Shown piece by piece: positions 17,131 to 26,435 of a DNA stretch of 64,000 nt. The notes under the pieces were generated by a model that saw only the letters and a list, made by a program, of their open reading frames with translations, searched no databases and was not told where the DNA came from. The position numbers and the translations under genes were made by a program. This DNA comes from Rhodobacteraceae bacterium LMO-JJ12 (GTDB lineage Bacteria; Pseudomonadota; Alphaproteobacteria; Rhodobacterales; Rhodobacteraceae), in contig JAKGBX010000001.1 of NCBI GenBank assembly GCA_021555075.1, forward strand, positions 434,001 through 498,000, in the 5' to 3' direction. Each line of letters starts with the position of its first letter. Position 1 is the first letter of the stretch.

Positions 17131-18234
17131 CTAGCCGTTGGAAACCACGCGTGCGCCGCTGACATCCTGTCGGGCGATGGCAACTGTCTTGACGATTGCG
17201 CAGCAGGACATGCCGGGAGCCAGTTCCAACGCTTTCGCGGAACGCTGCGTGATCCGCGAGAGAATTCGCCCCGCGGGGGTGTCGACTGTGACAATAGCAC
17301 CGGGCCCGTCGCCTTCGCGGATGCTGTGGACCGTGCCGCAGAACAGGTTGAGCGCCGAGAGCCCCTTCGGTTTGTCGCGTGCAAGGATCACATCCTGTGC
17401 GGCAATACGGATACGGATGATCGCACCTGACGGTTGCTCGATATGAGGCAGGAAAACAGGCGTGCCGCCTGCTTCAAGTTCAGTCAGGCCATCGGCGTGA
17501 TGGGTTTTGACGCGGGCATCAAGAACCGCGCCAACATCGCGCACACCAGTGGGTGCAACGGAAGGGTCGCTCAGTACTTCGGCGGCGGTTCCCTGGCGGA
17601 CGACTTTGCCATCTTTGAGCGCAACAACAGTGGTTGCCAAGCGCGCAACTTCGGCGGCGGAATGGCTTACATAGAGGATTGGTATCGCAACTTCATCGCG
17701 CAGACGTTCAAAGTAAGGCAAGATTTCCGCCTTGCGCTGCTCATCGAGAGCTGCAAGCGGTTCATCCGCCAGGATCAGGTGCGGTGCAGCCAAAAGCGCG
17801 CGTCCAATAGCGATGCGCTGTTTCTCACCGCCTGACAGGGCTCCGGGGCGGCGCTCCATCAAGTGCCCGATCCCCAAGATTTCTACCACGTTGTCGAGAC
17901 TCTCGCGCGGTTCCCCTTTGGGGGCAAACCAGCGCCCATAGCCGAGATTCTGGCGAACCGTCAGATGCGGAAAAAGCCGCCCTTCCTGAAAGATATAGCC
18001 CAAACGGCGGCGATGAGGCGGCAGGCAAATGCCTGCGTCGCTGTCAAACAGAACGCGGCCATTGACGCATATTCGCCCTGATTGCGGACGTAATAACCCG
18101 GCCACGGCGTTGGCGATCGTGGTTTTGCCCGACCCGGATCGGCCAAAAAGCACGGTTAGTCCGGGCGGCGCGGTGAAGGCGATGCCAAGCGGGAACCCCG
18201 GCATACGATGGACGAGCGAGACCGAAAGCGTCAT
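17131..18234 (-). CDS. modC: Molybdate ABC transporter ATPase
   Basis: The 367-residue ATPase has Walker A GRSGSGKTT (31-39), signature LSGGEKQRIAIGRALL, Walker B LILADEPLAALD and H-loop YVSHS. A C-terminal TOBE/Mop domain of about 65 residues follows, typical of ModC. Its start overlaps the modB stop. It powers molybdate import with ModB and ModA. Supply of molybdenum to the nearby hydroxybenzoyl-CoA reductase is a reasonable link. Confidence 0.9.
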   Translation of the reverse strand: MTLSVSLVHRMPGFPLGIAFTAPPGLTVLFGRSGSGKTTIANAVAGLLRPQSGRICVNGRVLFDSDAGICLPPHRRRLGYIFQEGRLFPHLTVRQNLGYGRWFAPKGEPRESLDNVVEILGIGHLMERRPGALSGGEKQRIAIGRALLAAPHLILADEPLAALDEQRKAEILPYFERLRDEVAIPILYVSHSAAEVARLATTVVALKDGKVVRQGTAAEVLSDPSVAPTGVRDVGAVLDARVKTHHADGLTELEAGGTPVFLPHIEQPSGAIIRIRIAAQDVILARDKPKGLSALNLFCGTVHSIREGDGPGAIVTVDTPAGRILSRITQRSAKALELAPGMSCCAIVKTVAIARQDVSGARVVSNG

Positions 18235-18923
18235 GTGCCGCCCACCCGTCTTGCTATCCGGCGTGCCAGCAGTTCTGAGGCGAACAGCGCGGCCATGGCG
18301 ATGATAATCGAGACGATCACCAGCCGCATGGCAGGCTCCTGTCCGCCCGGAACTTGCAGGAAGGTGTAGATCGCCGAAGGCAACGTCTGGGTTTTACCGG
18401 GGATGTTGGAAACGAAAGTGATTGTAGCGCCAAATTCCCCCATCGCCTTGGCAAATGCGAGTATTGCACCTGTCAAGATACCGGGCAGGATCATCGGCAG
18501 CGTAACGGTGGCAAAGACCCATGCGCGTGAAGCCCCCAGCGTGGCGGCGGCATCTTCCAGCTTGGGATCAACTGCCTCGATCGAGAGCCTCATGGCGCGC
18601 ACCATCAGCGGAAAGGCCATCACCGCCGCCGCCAGCGCCGCTCCGCTCCAGCGGAAGGCGAAAGTAATTCCGATCTCGTGCAGTAGGCCGCCTATGGGGC
18701 CCTTGGTGCCGAAGGTCAGCAACAGAAGATAGCCTGTGACCACCGGCGGCAGGATCAGCGGAAGGTGAACGAGACCATTGAATAACTGCTTGCCCGGAAA
18801 TGTCCAACGCGCCAGCGCGTGCGCCGCAAGCAAGCCAAGGGGCAACGAGACGACAGTTGCCCAAAATGATACTTTGAGCGACAGCGCGACTGCCTGCCAT
18901 TCCTCGGGGCCGAGCCAGCTCAT
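18231..18923 (-). CDS. modB: Molybdate ABC transporter permease
   Basis: The 230-residue permease has five to six membrane spans. The coupling-loop motif runs from EDAAATLGASRAWVFATVTLP (about residues 141-161), and the segment LAFAKAMGEFGATITFVSNIPG is the highly conserved ModB region. It starts 4 bp after modA and overlaps modC, so the three genes form one modABC operon. Confidence 0.92.
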   Translation of the reverse strand: MSWLGPEEWQAVALSLKVSFWATVVSLPLGLLAAHALARWTFPGKQLFNGLVHLPLILPPVVTGYLLLLTFGTKGPIGGLLHEIGITFAFRWSGAALAAAVMAFPLMVRAMRLSIEAVDPKLEDAAATLGASRAWVFATVTLPMILPGILTGAILAFAKAMGEFGATITFVSNIPGKTQTLPSAIYTFLQVPGGQEPAMRLVIVSIIIAMAALFASELLARRIARRVGGT

Positions 18924-18927
18924 GCCA

Positions 18928-19686
18928 TTAATCTTTCCCGATCATCGTAAACCCGTGGCGTGTGAAAATCTCGGTGACGTCGCTGTTGCGCAGAAAATCC
19001 AGCATTTGCAGGGTCTCGGCATTGGCCCGCCCAGCAATCGCGGCGATGGGATAAAGGATCGGCGGATGGCTCCCGTTAGGGAAGTTTGCCACGACGGACA
19101 CGTTGGGATCGGCCATCGCATCAGTGGCATAAACAACGCCAAACTCCGCTTCTCCCAGCGAAACCAGCGCCAATGCTGCGCGGGTATTGTCGGTCTGGGC
19201 CACCTTTGTTTTGATCTGTTCCCAAAGGCCAAGATGCTCGAGCGCGGCTTTGCCATAGATCCCGACCGGAACGGCATTGACCAGTCCCATGGAGAGATGG
19301 CTGTCGCCCAAAAGACCCGAAAGATCGAGAGCAGGGCCAAGTTCGACCGGGGCGGCTCCGGGGCCATGGGCGACAAGCACCAGGCGGTTGGACAACAGAT
19401 TCCTGCGCGTTTCAGGGGCGATCAGGTTCTGTTCGGCAAGATAGTCCATCCAGTCCGGATTGGCCGAGATGAAGATATCGGCCGGAGCACCCTGTTCGAT
19501 TTGCCGCGCCAGCGCCGAAGAACCGGCAAGTGACATGGTAACTGTATGGCCAGTTTCGGATTCAAAAAGCGGGGCGATCTCATCCAGCGCGGTTTTCAGG
19601 CTGGCTGCGGCAAACACAGTGACTTCTTCTGCGCGCAAGGGAAATGCGAGCATAGTGAAGACGAGAAACAAGATGCGCATGATCAT
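18928..19686 (-). CDS. modA: Molybdate-binding periplasmic protein
   Basis: The protein has about 252 residues with a signal peptide (MRILFLVFTMLAFPLRA). The mature part starts EEVTVFAAASLKTALDEI, the standard ModA opening with the anion-binding serine; GSSALARQIEQGAPADIFISA is the second binding segment. Start candidates are ATG 19686, ATG 19680 and TTG 19695; the first is used here. It binds molybdate (or tungstate) in the periplasm. The promoter lies in the 225 bp shared with the divergent carboxylase operon. Confidence 0.9.
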   Translation of the reverse strand: MIMRILFLVFTMLAFPLRAEEVTVFAAASLKTALDEIAPLFESETGHTVTMSLAGSSALARQIEQGAPADIFISANPDWMDYLAEQNLIAPETRRNLLSNRLVLVAHGPGAAPVELGPALDLSGLLGDSHLSMGLVNAVPVGIYGKAALEHLGLWEQIKTKVAQTDNTRAALALVSLGEAEFGVVYATDAMADPNVSVVANFPNGSHPPILYPIAAIAGRANAETLQMLDFLRNSDVTEIFTRHGFTMIGKD

Positions 19687-19911
19687 GAAACTCAAGGTCC
19701 ATCTTTACGGTCGCGCGAATATCGTACGCGCGCTGTGAAGTTGCAAGCGAAGGCTTCTTTCCGGGCAGTGCGAGATCTGCGGGCGTGAAAGGCAGATTGG
19801 CCATCCGGGTTCGTGTCGGGTTTGCACCTTCCCTCCCGTCATGTTTCGAATATCGTGTGGCATGCGGGGTGCCGCGCGATAGACTGATCCCGAGCAAGAC
19901 GGGAGATGAGC

Positions 19912-21531
19912 ATGTGGAGCGGCGCAAAAGTTAGACCGGAAAACCCGGACTTTATAACGAACCGTGCTGCAATGCTGGCCGCAATCGACGCGCTGCGTGC
20001 GCTAGAAGCGCGGGCCGAGAACAGATCGGAAGAACGCAGGGCACGGTTTCTTGAACGCGGCCAGATCACGCCGCGCGAACGTCTCGCGCGCCTGCTTGAT
20101 CCGGGGCTGCCGTTTCTCAGATTACATTCACTGGCTGGGTATCTGGCGGATAGCGACGACCCGGAAAAATCGATTCCCGGCTCGACCTTCGTGGCAGGGA
20201 TCGGCTTTGTCTCAGGGGTGCGCGTGATGGTGGTTGTCGACGACAGCGGAATCAACGCGGGCGCACTTAGCCCGATGGCCATTCAGGCCATGCTTTCATT
20301 GCAGAATATCGCACTGCGTCAGAAGCTTCCCTTTATTCATCTGGTGGAAAGTGCAGGTGCGAACCTGATGAATTACAAGGTGGATGATTGGGCCCATGGC
20401 GGCACGATTTTTGCCAATCTGGCCCGGCTTTCGGCGGCAGGTCTGCCGGTAATCTCTGTGCTGCATGGCCCGTCAACCGCCGGGGGTGCCTATATGCCCG
20501 GCCTGTCCGATTATGTCATAGGTGTAAAGGGCAATGGCATGGCCGCGCTGGCAGGGTCGGCGCTGGTTTTTGCGGCGACCGGGGAACAAGCACGGGACGC
20601 CGATCTTGGTGGGGCGGAGATGCACGCGTCGGTTTCGGGTCTTGTGGAGTACCTCGCTGAGGATGACGTCCACGCGATGGAGTCGACGAGGCGGGTGGTT
20701 GCGCGGCTTGGTTGGAACAAGGGTATTGTGCAAGGCACGACGTCAGAATTCGAGGCGCCACTCTATTCGACCGAGGAGTTGGCAGGCGTGGTCCCGAAGG
20801 ATCTGAAAACCCCTTACGACGCGCGGGAATTGGTGGTTCGGCTGGTTGACGGTTCGGATTTTGATGAGTTCAAGCCGGATTTCGGGGCGGCAACGCTTTG
20901 TTTGCAGGCTTCGGTGCATGGTCATGTCATTGGGATACTGGCCAATAACGGGCCGATTGATCTGGCAGGTGCCAACAAGGCCACGCATTTCATCCAGGCC
21001 TGCGAACAGGCGGGCACGCCGCTTGTGTTCTTGCAAAACACCACCGGTTACATGGTGGGCACCGACTATGAGCAGGCCGGTATGATCAAACACGGATCGA
21101 AGATGATTCAGGCGGTGGCGAATGCGACGGTGCCCAAGATCACGCTGTATTGCGGTGCCAGTTTCGGGGCCGGAAACTATGGCATGTGCGGCATGGGCTA
21201 TGCACCCGATTTCCTGTTTGCCTGGCCCAATTCGCGTTCGGGTGTGATGGGCGGAGAGCAGGCGGCGCGCACGATGAGCACGGTGGCGCAGGTCGGCGCG
21301 GCGCGTAAAGGTGTCGTGCTGGATGAGGCGCGGATGGCTGATCAGGAGGCCGCGATCATGGCGATTTTCGACAAGCAGGCATCACCGTTCTTTACCTCGG
21401 GGCGAGTGTTGGATCATGGTGTGATCGACCCACGAGATAGCCGCAAGATCATCGCCTTTTGCTTGCAAACCTGTGCCGAAGCGCGGGCGCGCGAGTTGCG
21501 AGCCAACTCGTTTGGCGTGGCGAGAATGTGA
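19912..21531 (+). CDS. Acyl-CoA carboxylase, carboxyltransferase (beta) subunit
   Basis: This 539-residue protein starts at ATG 19912, because GGGAG lies 6 bases before it and too close to the alternative at 19906. It is a biotin-dependent carboxyltransferase of the methylcrotonyl/geranyl/propionyl-CoA group, with an N-terminal ERLARLLDPG and oxyanion-hole segments HGPSTAGGAYMPGLSD and C-terminal GASFGAGNYGMCGMGY. The length and GNYGMCG pattern fit methylcrotonyl/geranyl-CoA carboxylases (MccB/AtuC), but none of the usual leucine-degradation genes is adjacent. It pairs with the biotin subunit 120 bp downstream. The substrate is undetermined. Confidence 0.87.
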   Translation: MWSGAKVRPENPDFITNRAAMLAAIDALRALEARAENRSEERRARFLERGQITPRERLARLLDPGLPFLRLHSLAGYLADSDDPEKSIPGSTFVAGIGFVSGVRVMVVVDDSGINAGALSPMAIQAMLSLQNIALRQKLPFIHLVESAGANLMNYKVDDWAHGGTIFANLARLSAAGLPVISVLHGPSTAGGAYMPGLSDYVIGVKGNGMAALAGSALVFAATGEQARDADLGGAEMHASVSGLVEYLAEDDVHAMESTRRVVARLGWNKGIVQGTTSEFEAPLYSTEELAGVVPKDLKTPYDARELVVRLVDGSDFDEFKPDFGAATLCLQASVHGHVIGILANNGPIDLAGANKATHFIQACEQAGTPLVFLQNTTGYMVGTDYEQAGMIKHGSKMIQAVANATVPKITLYCGASFGAGNYGMCGMGYAPDFLFAWPNSRSGVMGGEQAARTMSTVAQVGAARKGVVLDEARMADQEAAIMAIFDKQASPFFTSGRVLDHGVIDPRDSRKIIAFCLQTCAEARARELRANSFGVARM

Positions 21532-21651
21532 TGTTGGGCGTTTTGTGATTGAAGCTTGAACAAGAGGTGAAGGCGGGAGCCTCCGGCGGGGATATTTTTG
21601 GCAAGATGAAGCGCGGGCGGTATCGGTTTGGGCACTTGCGGGGGATGCAGG

Positions 21652-23637
21652 ATGGTATTTGACGCGGTACTTGTTGCTAATCGGGGCGAGATCGCCCGTC
21701 GGGTGATCCGGAGTGTGAAGGCGGCCGGGATGCGTGCGGTGGCGGTCTATTCCGATGCTGATGCGGGGGCGCCGCATGTGAGTGCTGCGGATCAGGCTAT
21801 TCGAATTGGGCCGGGGCCGGTGGGAGAAAGCTATCTCGATGTGGCGCGGATCTTGAAGGCCGCGACCGAAAGCGGAGCGGGGGCGGTTCATCCGGGGTAT
21901 GGTTTCCTGAGCGAGAATGCCGGGTTTGCCCGTGCGGTGGAAGCAGCAGGGCTGGTATTTATCGGGCCGACGCCCGAAGCCATAGAGACAATGGGTGACA
22001 AGGCAGCGGCCAAGCGGGCGATGCAGGCTGCGGGGGTGCCTTGTGTGCCCGGCTATCACGGTGTGGACCAATCGGATGCGGTATTGGTGGCGCAGGCTGC
22101 GAAGATCGGTTTTCCGCTGATGGTCAAGGCGGCGGCGGGCGGCGGCGGTAAAGGTATGCGGCGGGTCACGCGGCCGCAGGATCTGGTTGAGGCGCTGGAG
22201 CGGGCGCGTTCGGAGGCACGCGGTGCGTTCGGGTCGGATTTATTGATCCTGGAACGTGCGGTGTTGCGGCCAAGGCACGTGGAAATACAGGTGTTTGCAG
22301 ATGGTCAGGGGCGCTGTATCCATCTGGGCGAACGGGATTGTTCGGTGCAGCGGCGGCATCAGAAGATTATCGAGGAGGCGCCCGGTCCGGCGATGACGCA
22401 GGCGCTGCGTGATGCGATGGGGCAGGCAGGAGTGCAGGCGGCGCAGGCTGTCGGATATCGCGGTGCGGGGACGGTGGAATTCCTGGTGGATGAAGCGGGA
22501 GCGTTCTATTTTCTGGAAATGAACACGCGATTACAGGTTGAGCATCCGGTGACTGAAATGATTACGGGGTTCGATTTGGTGGCGATGCAGATTGCAGTCG
22601 CGCAGGGTGCGCCGTTGGGGCTGAAGCAAGCGGATGTAACACTGTGTGGGCACGCGATTGAGGCGCGGCTTTATGCCGAAGATCCGGCACGCGATTTCCT
22701 GCCTGTTACCGGACGGATCGCGCATTGGAAGGCGCCCGATGCAGAGGGCGTGCGGGTGGATTCCGGAGTTGAGAGCGGAATGGATATCTCGCCCTATTAT
22801 GATCCGATGCTGGCCAAGATTATTGCTTGGGGGCCAGACCGCGAGAGTGCTCGCAAGCGGTTGATCGGGGCATTGAAAGACACCGCCTGTCTGGGGTTGG
22901 TGACAAATGCCGGGTTCCTTGCAAGTATTGCTGAACATGCGGAATTTGCGGCTGGAGAGGCGACGACGGCGTTTCTGGAGGAGGCGTTCGCCGACGGCTA
23001 TCGTGCGCCTGATACAGGGTCGGAAACGCAGGCTGTCGGGGCAGCGTTGATCCTGCGCCATGAGATGCGGGCGGGGCTTGCCGCGTCGCTGTTACCAGAT
23101 GATCAACTTTTGGGGTTTGCGTCTGATGGCGGGCGCGCCGTACCAATTGATTTGATGCTGGATAGCGGGGTCATAACGTTGTCGGCAAGGGCGTTGGGGG
23201 CGGACCGTTGGGATGTCTCCGGCGAGGGTTGGCGCCATATTGTCGAGATTGAATCGTCTGATGGCGTGCGCGTTCAACTCGTTGTGGATGGACGGCGCGA
23301 GCAGGTGTTTCAGGCACCTGACGGGGCGGGGGGCCTCTATCTACAACGCGGGGCCGGAGCCGTTCATCTGGCGCGCTACAGGGCCGGGCGCAAGATGGCG
23401 GAGGAGCGGCAGGTCGGTGTGGTTGTAGCACCGATGCCGGGGCAGGTCATTGCCATCGATGTGGCGGTCGGCGACTTGGTTACAAGAGGTCAGCGGTTGG
23501 CGGTGCTTGAAGCGATGAAGATGCAGCATCTACTGGTGGCCGAGTGCGATGGCGTGGTGCAGGAAGTCACGGTTGTAAAGGATGCGCAGGTTGCGGCAGG
23601 GCAGGTCATTATTGTGATCGGAAAGGAAGAACCATGA
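21652..23637 (+). CDS. Acyl-CoA carboxylase, biotin carboxylase / biotin carrier (alpha) subunit
   Basis: This 661-residue protein starts at ATG 21652 (GGGGGATGCAGG before it), where the conserved FDAVLVANRGEIARRVIRS begins. It contains the ATP-grasp glycine loop KAAAGGGGKGMR, ERDCSVQRRHQKIIEEAP, and EMNTRLQVEHPVTE. The biotin carrier domain is at the C terminus, with the biotinylated K623 in EAMKMQH. It carboxylates its own biotin with bicarbonate and ATP for transfer by the beta subunit. Its stop overlaps the next gene (ATGA), so the DinB-like and BKACE genes are coupled to it. Confidence 0.9.
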   Translation: MVFDAVLVANRGEIARRVIRSVKAAGMRAVAVYSDADAGAPHVSAADQAIRIGPGPVGESYLDVARILKAATESGAGAVHPGYGFLSENAGFARAVEAAGLVFIGPTPEAIETMGDKAAAKRAMQAAGVPCVPGYHGVDQSDAVLVAQAAKIGFPLMVKAAAGGGGKGMRRVTRPQDLVEALERARSEARGAFGSDLLILERAVLRPRHVEIQVFADGQGRCIHLGERDCSVQRRHQKIIEEAPGPAMTQALRDAMGQAGVQAAQAVGYRGAGTVEFLVDEAGAFYFLEMNTRLQVEHPVTEMITGFDLVAMQIAVAQGAPLGLKQADVTLCGHAIEARLYAEDPARDFLPVTGRIAHWKAPDAEGVRVDSGVESGMDISPYYDPMLAKIIAWGPDRESARKRLIGALKDTACLGLVTNAGFLASIAEHAEFAAGEATTAFLEEAFADGYRAPDTGSETQAVGAALILRHEMRAGLAASLLPDDQLLGFASDGGRAVPIDLMLDSGVITLSARALGADRWDVSGEGWRHIVEIESSDGVRVQLVVDGRREQVFQAPDGAGGLYLQRGAGAVHLARYRAGRKMAEERQVGVVVAPMPGQVIAIDVAVGDLVTRGQRLAVLEAMKMQHLLVAECDGVVQEVTVVKDAQVAAGQVIIVIGKEEP

Positions 23638-24428
23638 GTTTTGAGCAAGTGCAGGATTTTCTTGATGAAAGTGAGGTGCTGTTTGCTGCTGTGCGTGATT
23701 TGGAGGAAGAGGATTTTGACCGCGAGACACAGTTCAAGGGCTGGACGGTAGAGGACGTGTTGCGGCATCTGCATTATTGGAACCGAGCAGTAGATTTTGC
23801 GGCGGAGGGCGAGCAGGCGTTCAGTGGCTTGAAAGAGCGGGTGATGGCGGCGATAGCTGCGGGAAAATCGCTTCGGGAGGTCGAACGCAAGGCCGTGCCC
23901 GAAACTGGTCGCGTGCTGCGCGCCAGCTGGATCGGATTTGCACGGGCGCTGGCGAAACGCTGGCAGGATATTGACCCCAAAGCGCGGTTGCCCTGGATCG
24001 GGCCAGAGATGTCGGCGCGTTCGGCGATTACTGCGCGGCAGATGGAAACCTGGGCGCATGGCTTTGAAATCTTTGACCTTCTGGGGATGGAGAGGCAAGA
24101 GCATGATCGTCTGAGGAATATTGTTGTGTTGGGGGTGAATACCTTTGGTTGGTCGCATAAGGTGCAGGGGCTCGACGTGCCAGAGGTCATGCCGAAACTG
24201 GTGCTTGAGGCGCCTTCGGGTGCGATCTGGGAGTTTGGCGAAGAGAGCGCGGGGCGGATCGAAGGAAAAGCGGCGGATTTCGCGGCTGTGGTGACGCAGA
24301 CGCGCGCGCTCGGTGATACCGCGCTAAAGCTGTCGGGGGAGGTGGCGAAGACCTGGATGACCCATGCCCAGTGTTTCGCCGGGCCGCCGGAAACCCCACC
24401 TATCAAGGGGGAACGCACAAAGGCATGA
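23634..24428 (+). CDS. DinB / maleylpyruvate-isomerase-like family protein (TIGR03084 type)
   Basis: This 264-residue protein begins MSFEQVQDFLDESEVLFAAV and continues with FKGWTVEDVLRHLHYWNRAV, the N-terminal helix-histidine pattern of the DinB/maleylpyruvate isomerase superfamily. MSARSAITARQMETWAHGFEIFDLL carries the second histidine. These proteins bind a divalent metal with three histidines. The molecular role of this subgroup is not known to me. It overlaps the carboxylase alpha gene and the BKACE gene by four bases on either side, so it works in the same pathway. Confidence 0.75.
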   Translation: MSFEQVQDFLDESEVLFAAVRDLEEEDFDRETQFKGWTVEDVLRHLHYWNRAVDFAAEGEQAFSGLKERVMAAIAAGKSLREVERKAVPETGRVLRASWIGFARALAKRWQDIDPKARLPWIGPEMSARSAITARQMETWAHGFEIFDLLGMERQEHDRLRNIVVLGVNTFGWSHKVQGLDVPEVMPKLVLEAPSGAIWEFGEESAGRIEGKAADFAAVVTQTRALGDTALKLSGEVAKTWMTHAQCFAGPPETPPIKGERTKA

Positions 24429-25297
24429 TGACGATGGAAAAGGCGATCATCACCTGCGCGCTGAACGGCGTTTTGACCGATCCGGCGCGCCACCCGGTTC
24501 CGGTGACACCCGCAGAATGCGCCGCCTCGGCCAAAGAGGCAATGGAAGCAGGCGCAGCGATCATCCACATTCACTATCGCCAGCAAGGCAACGGCAAAGG
24601 CCATCTGCCGAGTTGGGATCCGGGTGTTGCCAGTGAGATCGTGAGCGCCATCAGGGAGGCCTGTTCAGGGATCATCATCAACTCGACCACCGGCGTTCCC
24701 GGGCCGGATTATGCGGGGCCTCTGAGCGTGCTGCGGGCGCTGAAGCCCGAGATTGCCGCCTGCAATGCTGGGTCTCTCAACTATTTGAAACTAAAAGAAA
24801 ATGGCGATTGGGCCTGGCCGCCGATGCTGTTTGATAACATGCCTGAGAAGGTGCAGGATTTTCTCGATGTCATGGCCGAGAGTGATACCTTGCCCGAGTT
24901 TGAGTGTTTCGATACCGGCATTGTTCGCTCGGTCGAGATGTATGTGAGAAACGGTATGGCGACGCAGGCGCAATATAATCTGGTGATGGGTGTTGCGTCG
25001 GGTATGCCGGTGGATCCGGTCTTGTTGGAACTTCTGAATGGTTACCTTTTGCCCGGATCACGTTGGCAGGCGACGTTGATCGGGCGAAGCGAGATTTGGG
25101 ACGTGCACAGGCGTGCGGCTGAACTGGGTGGTATGTTACGCACCGGGGTTGAGGATACCTTCTACCTACCGAACGGTGCCAAGACCGGGTCGAACGGAGA
25201 GCTGATTCGCGCCTTGGCGGATTGTGCAAAGACTGCCGGGCGTGAGGTCGCCAGCGTGACGCAAGCGCGGCAAATGTTGGGATTGAGGGCTGCTTGA
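24425..25297 (+). CDS. BKACE family beta-keto acid cleavage enzyme (DUF849)
   Basis: This 290-residue TIM-barrel protein has the Zn-binding pair H48-x-H50 in AAIIHIHYR, an early KAIITCALNG strand, and NSTTGVPG. BKACE enzymes such as 3-keto-5-aminohexanoate cleavage enzyme condense a beta-keto acid with acetyl-CoA, giving acetoacetate and a new acyl-CoA. The start at 24425 overlaps the preceding stop (ATGA). Together with the carboxylase it suggests breakdown of a branched or carboxylated acyl-CoA, but the substrate is not evident. Confidence 0.85.
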   Translation: MMTMEKAIITCALNGVLTDPARHPVPVTPAECAASAKEAMEAGAAIIHIHYRQQGNGKGHLPSWDPGVASEIVSAIREACSGIIINSTTGVPGPDYAGPLSVLRALKPEIAACNAGSLNYLKLKENGDWAWPPMLFDNMPEKVQDFLDVMAESDTLPEFECFDTGIVRSVEMYVRNGMATQAQYNLVMGVASGMPVDPVLLELLNGYLLPGSRWQATLIGRSEIWDVHRRAAELGGMLRTGVEDTFYLPNGAKTGSNGELIRALADCAKTAGREVASVTQARQMLGLRAA

Positions 25298-25298
25298 A

Positions 25299-25982
25299 AT
25301 GGGATGGATCGAATACATACTCGCATTGGTGCTTTTCATGGCGTCACACAGGATACCGGCGACACCGGGGCTGAAAGCGCGGATCGAGGCGGTGCTGGGG
25401 CGCAAGGGATACATCATCGCGTTCAGCCTCATATCAACCGGTTTGCTTTTCTGGGTGATATTCGCGGCGGGGCGCGCGCCCTATGTCGGCCTGTGGGATC
25501 AGGCAATCTGGCAACGTTGGTTGCTCAATCTGGTCATGCCCATTGTTGTGTTGCTGAGTGTGTTCGGAGTGGGTGCGGCCAACCCGTTTGCCTTTGAAGG
25601 ACGTGCGGCGGGGTTTGACCCGGAACGTCCGGGAATTGCGGGGCTGACACGCCAGCCGCTGCTTTGCGCAATGGCGCTCTGGGCCGGGGCGCATCTGATT
25701 GCCAACGGCGATCTGGCGCATGTGATATTGTTCGGGCTTTTCCTTGTCTTCGCCCTTGTGGGTATGGGGATTGTTGAGCGGCGGCGGCGTGCGGCGATGG
25801 GCGCGCAAGACTGGGCGCGGCTGACGGCGCATACCGGCTTGGTGCCATTTTCCGCGCTGCTTTTGGGGCGTTGGCGGCCACGCTCGCTGCCTTCGCTTGT
25901 GCGGGTGGTGATCTGGTTGCTGAGTTGGGCGGTGCTCTGGCATTTGCACACGCCCGTGATCGGAGTTTGGCCAGGGGTGTGA
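25299..25982 (+). CDS. NnrU-like integral membrane protein
   Basis: The 227-residue protein has about six membrane spans. It begins with a hydrophobic helix followed by MASHRIPATPGLKARIEAVLG, where the histidine and following arginine are features of the NnrU family. A cytoplasmic loop GFDPERPGIAGLTRQPLLCAM lies mid-protein. NnrU is linked to nitric oxide and nitrite metabolism, but the biochemical role is unclear. It starts 1 bp after the BKACE stop and is the last gene of the carboxylase operon. Confidence 0.75.
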   Translation: MGWIEYILALVLFMASHRIPATPGLKARIEAVLGRKGYIIAFSLISTGLLFWVIFAAGRAPYVGLWDQAIWQRWLLNLVMPIVVLLSVFGVGAANPFAFEGRAAGFDPERPGIAGLTRQPLLCAMALWAGAHLIANGDLAHVILFGLFLVFALVGMGIVERRRRAAMGAQDWARLTAHTGLVPFSALLLGRWRPRSLPSLVRVVIWLLSWAVLWHLHTPVIGVWPGV

Positions 25983-25988
25983 CAGGAT

Positions 25989-26008
25989 GCTGACAGGATG
26001 CTGTCAGC
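25989..26008 (+). terminator. Hairpin after the carboxylase/NnrU operon
   Basis: GCTGACAG and CTGTCAGC form a perfect 8-bp stem around GATG, 6 bp after the NnrU-like stop. It is embedded in two tandem copies of TGACAGGATGC. No T-run follows, so termination would be weak. Confidence 0.4.
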
Positions 26009-26056
26009 AGGGGTGTGCGAAAAGGGGTCATCACTTGACAAAAATGGAGACATGAG

Positions 26057-26431
26057 ATGACCCAACAACCCGTTCTCGTATGGTGTGAAATTCCGGTGAC
26101 AGACCTGGAGAAAGCCTGTGATTTTTACGCAAAAACATTCGGTTACAAGATGCAGATCGAAGATGGCGGCCCCAACCCGATGGCCATTCTAAACGGTGGT
26201 TCAGCGGGTGCCGCAGGCCACCTTTATCCCGGCAAGCCCGCTGACATTGGCTGTGGCAACACCGTGCATCTGGCGCTGGCACCGGGTGACACGGTCGAGG
26301 CGGCTAATACCCGCGCGGCGCAAGCGGGTGGCAAGATTGGTGGCCCGGTGGTCGAAATCCCGGCAGGACGCTTTGCCTATATTACCGACCCGGACGGCAA
26401 TTCTATCGGTCTGTTTGAGCCGAAGGTGTAA
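26057..26431 (+). CDS. VOC (glyoxalase/bleomycin-resistance fold) protein
   Basis: This 124-residue protein opens WCEIPVTDLEKACDFYAKTFG and ends FAYITDPDGNSIGLFEP, the paired beta-alpha-beta-beta-beta signature of the vicinal oxygen chelate superfamily. A metal-ligand glutamate is at the C-terminal position (LFEP). Its substrate is unknown. It lies 4 bp before the YafY-type regulator gene and is probably co-transcribed with it. Confidence 0.82.
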   Translation: MTQQPVLVWCEIPVTDLEKACDFYAKTFGYKMQIEDGGPNPMAILNGGSAGAAGHLYPGKPADIGCGNTVHLALAPGDTVEAANTRAAQAGGKIGGPVVEIPAGRFAYITDPDGNSIGLFEPKV

Positions 26432-26435
26432 CGCC

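Noticed and set aside
19712-19732. CGCGCGAATATCGTACGCGCG upstream of modA as a ModE site
   Set aside because: Its arms are simple CG alternation, and it does not match the ModE pattern I know. There is no modE gene in view.
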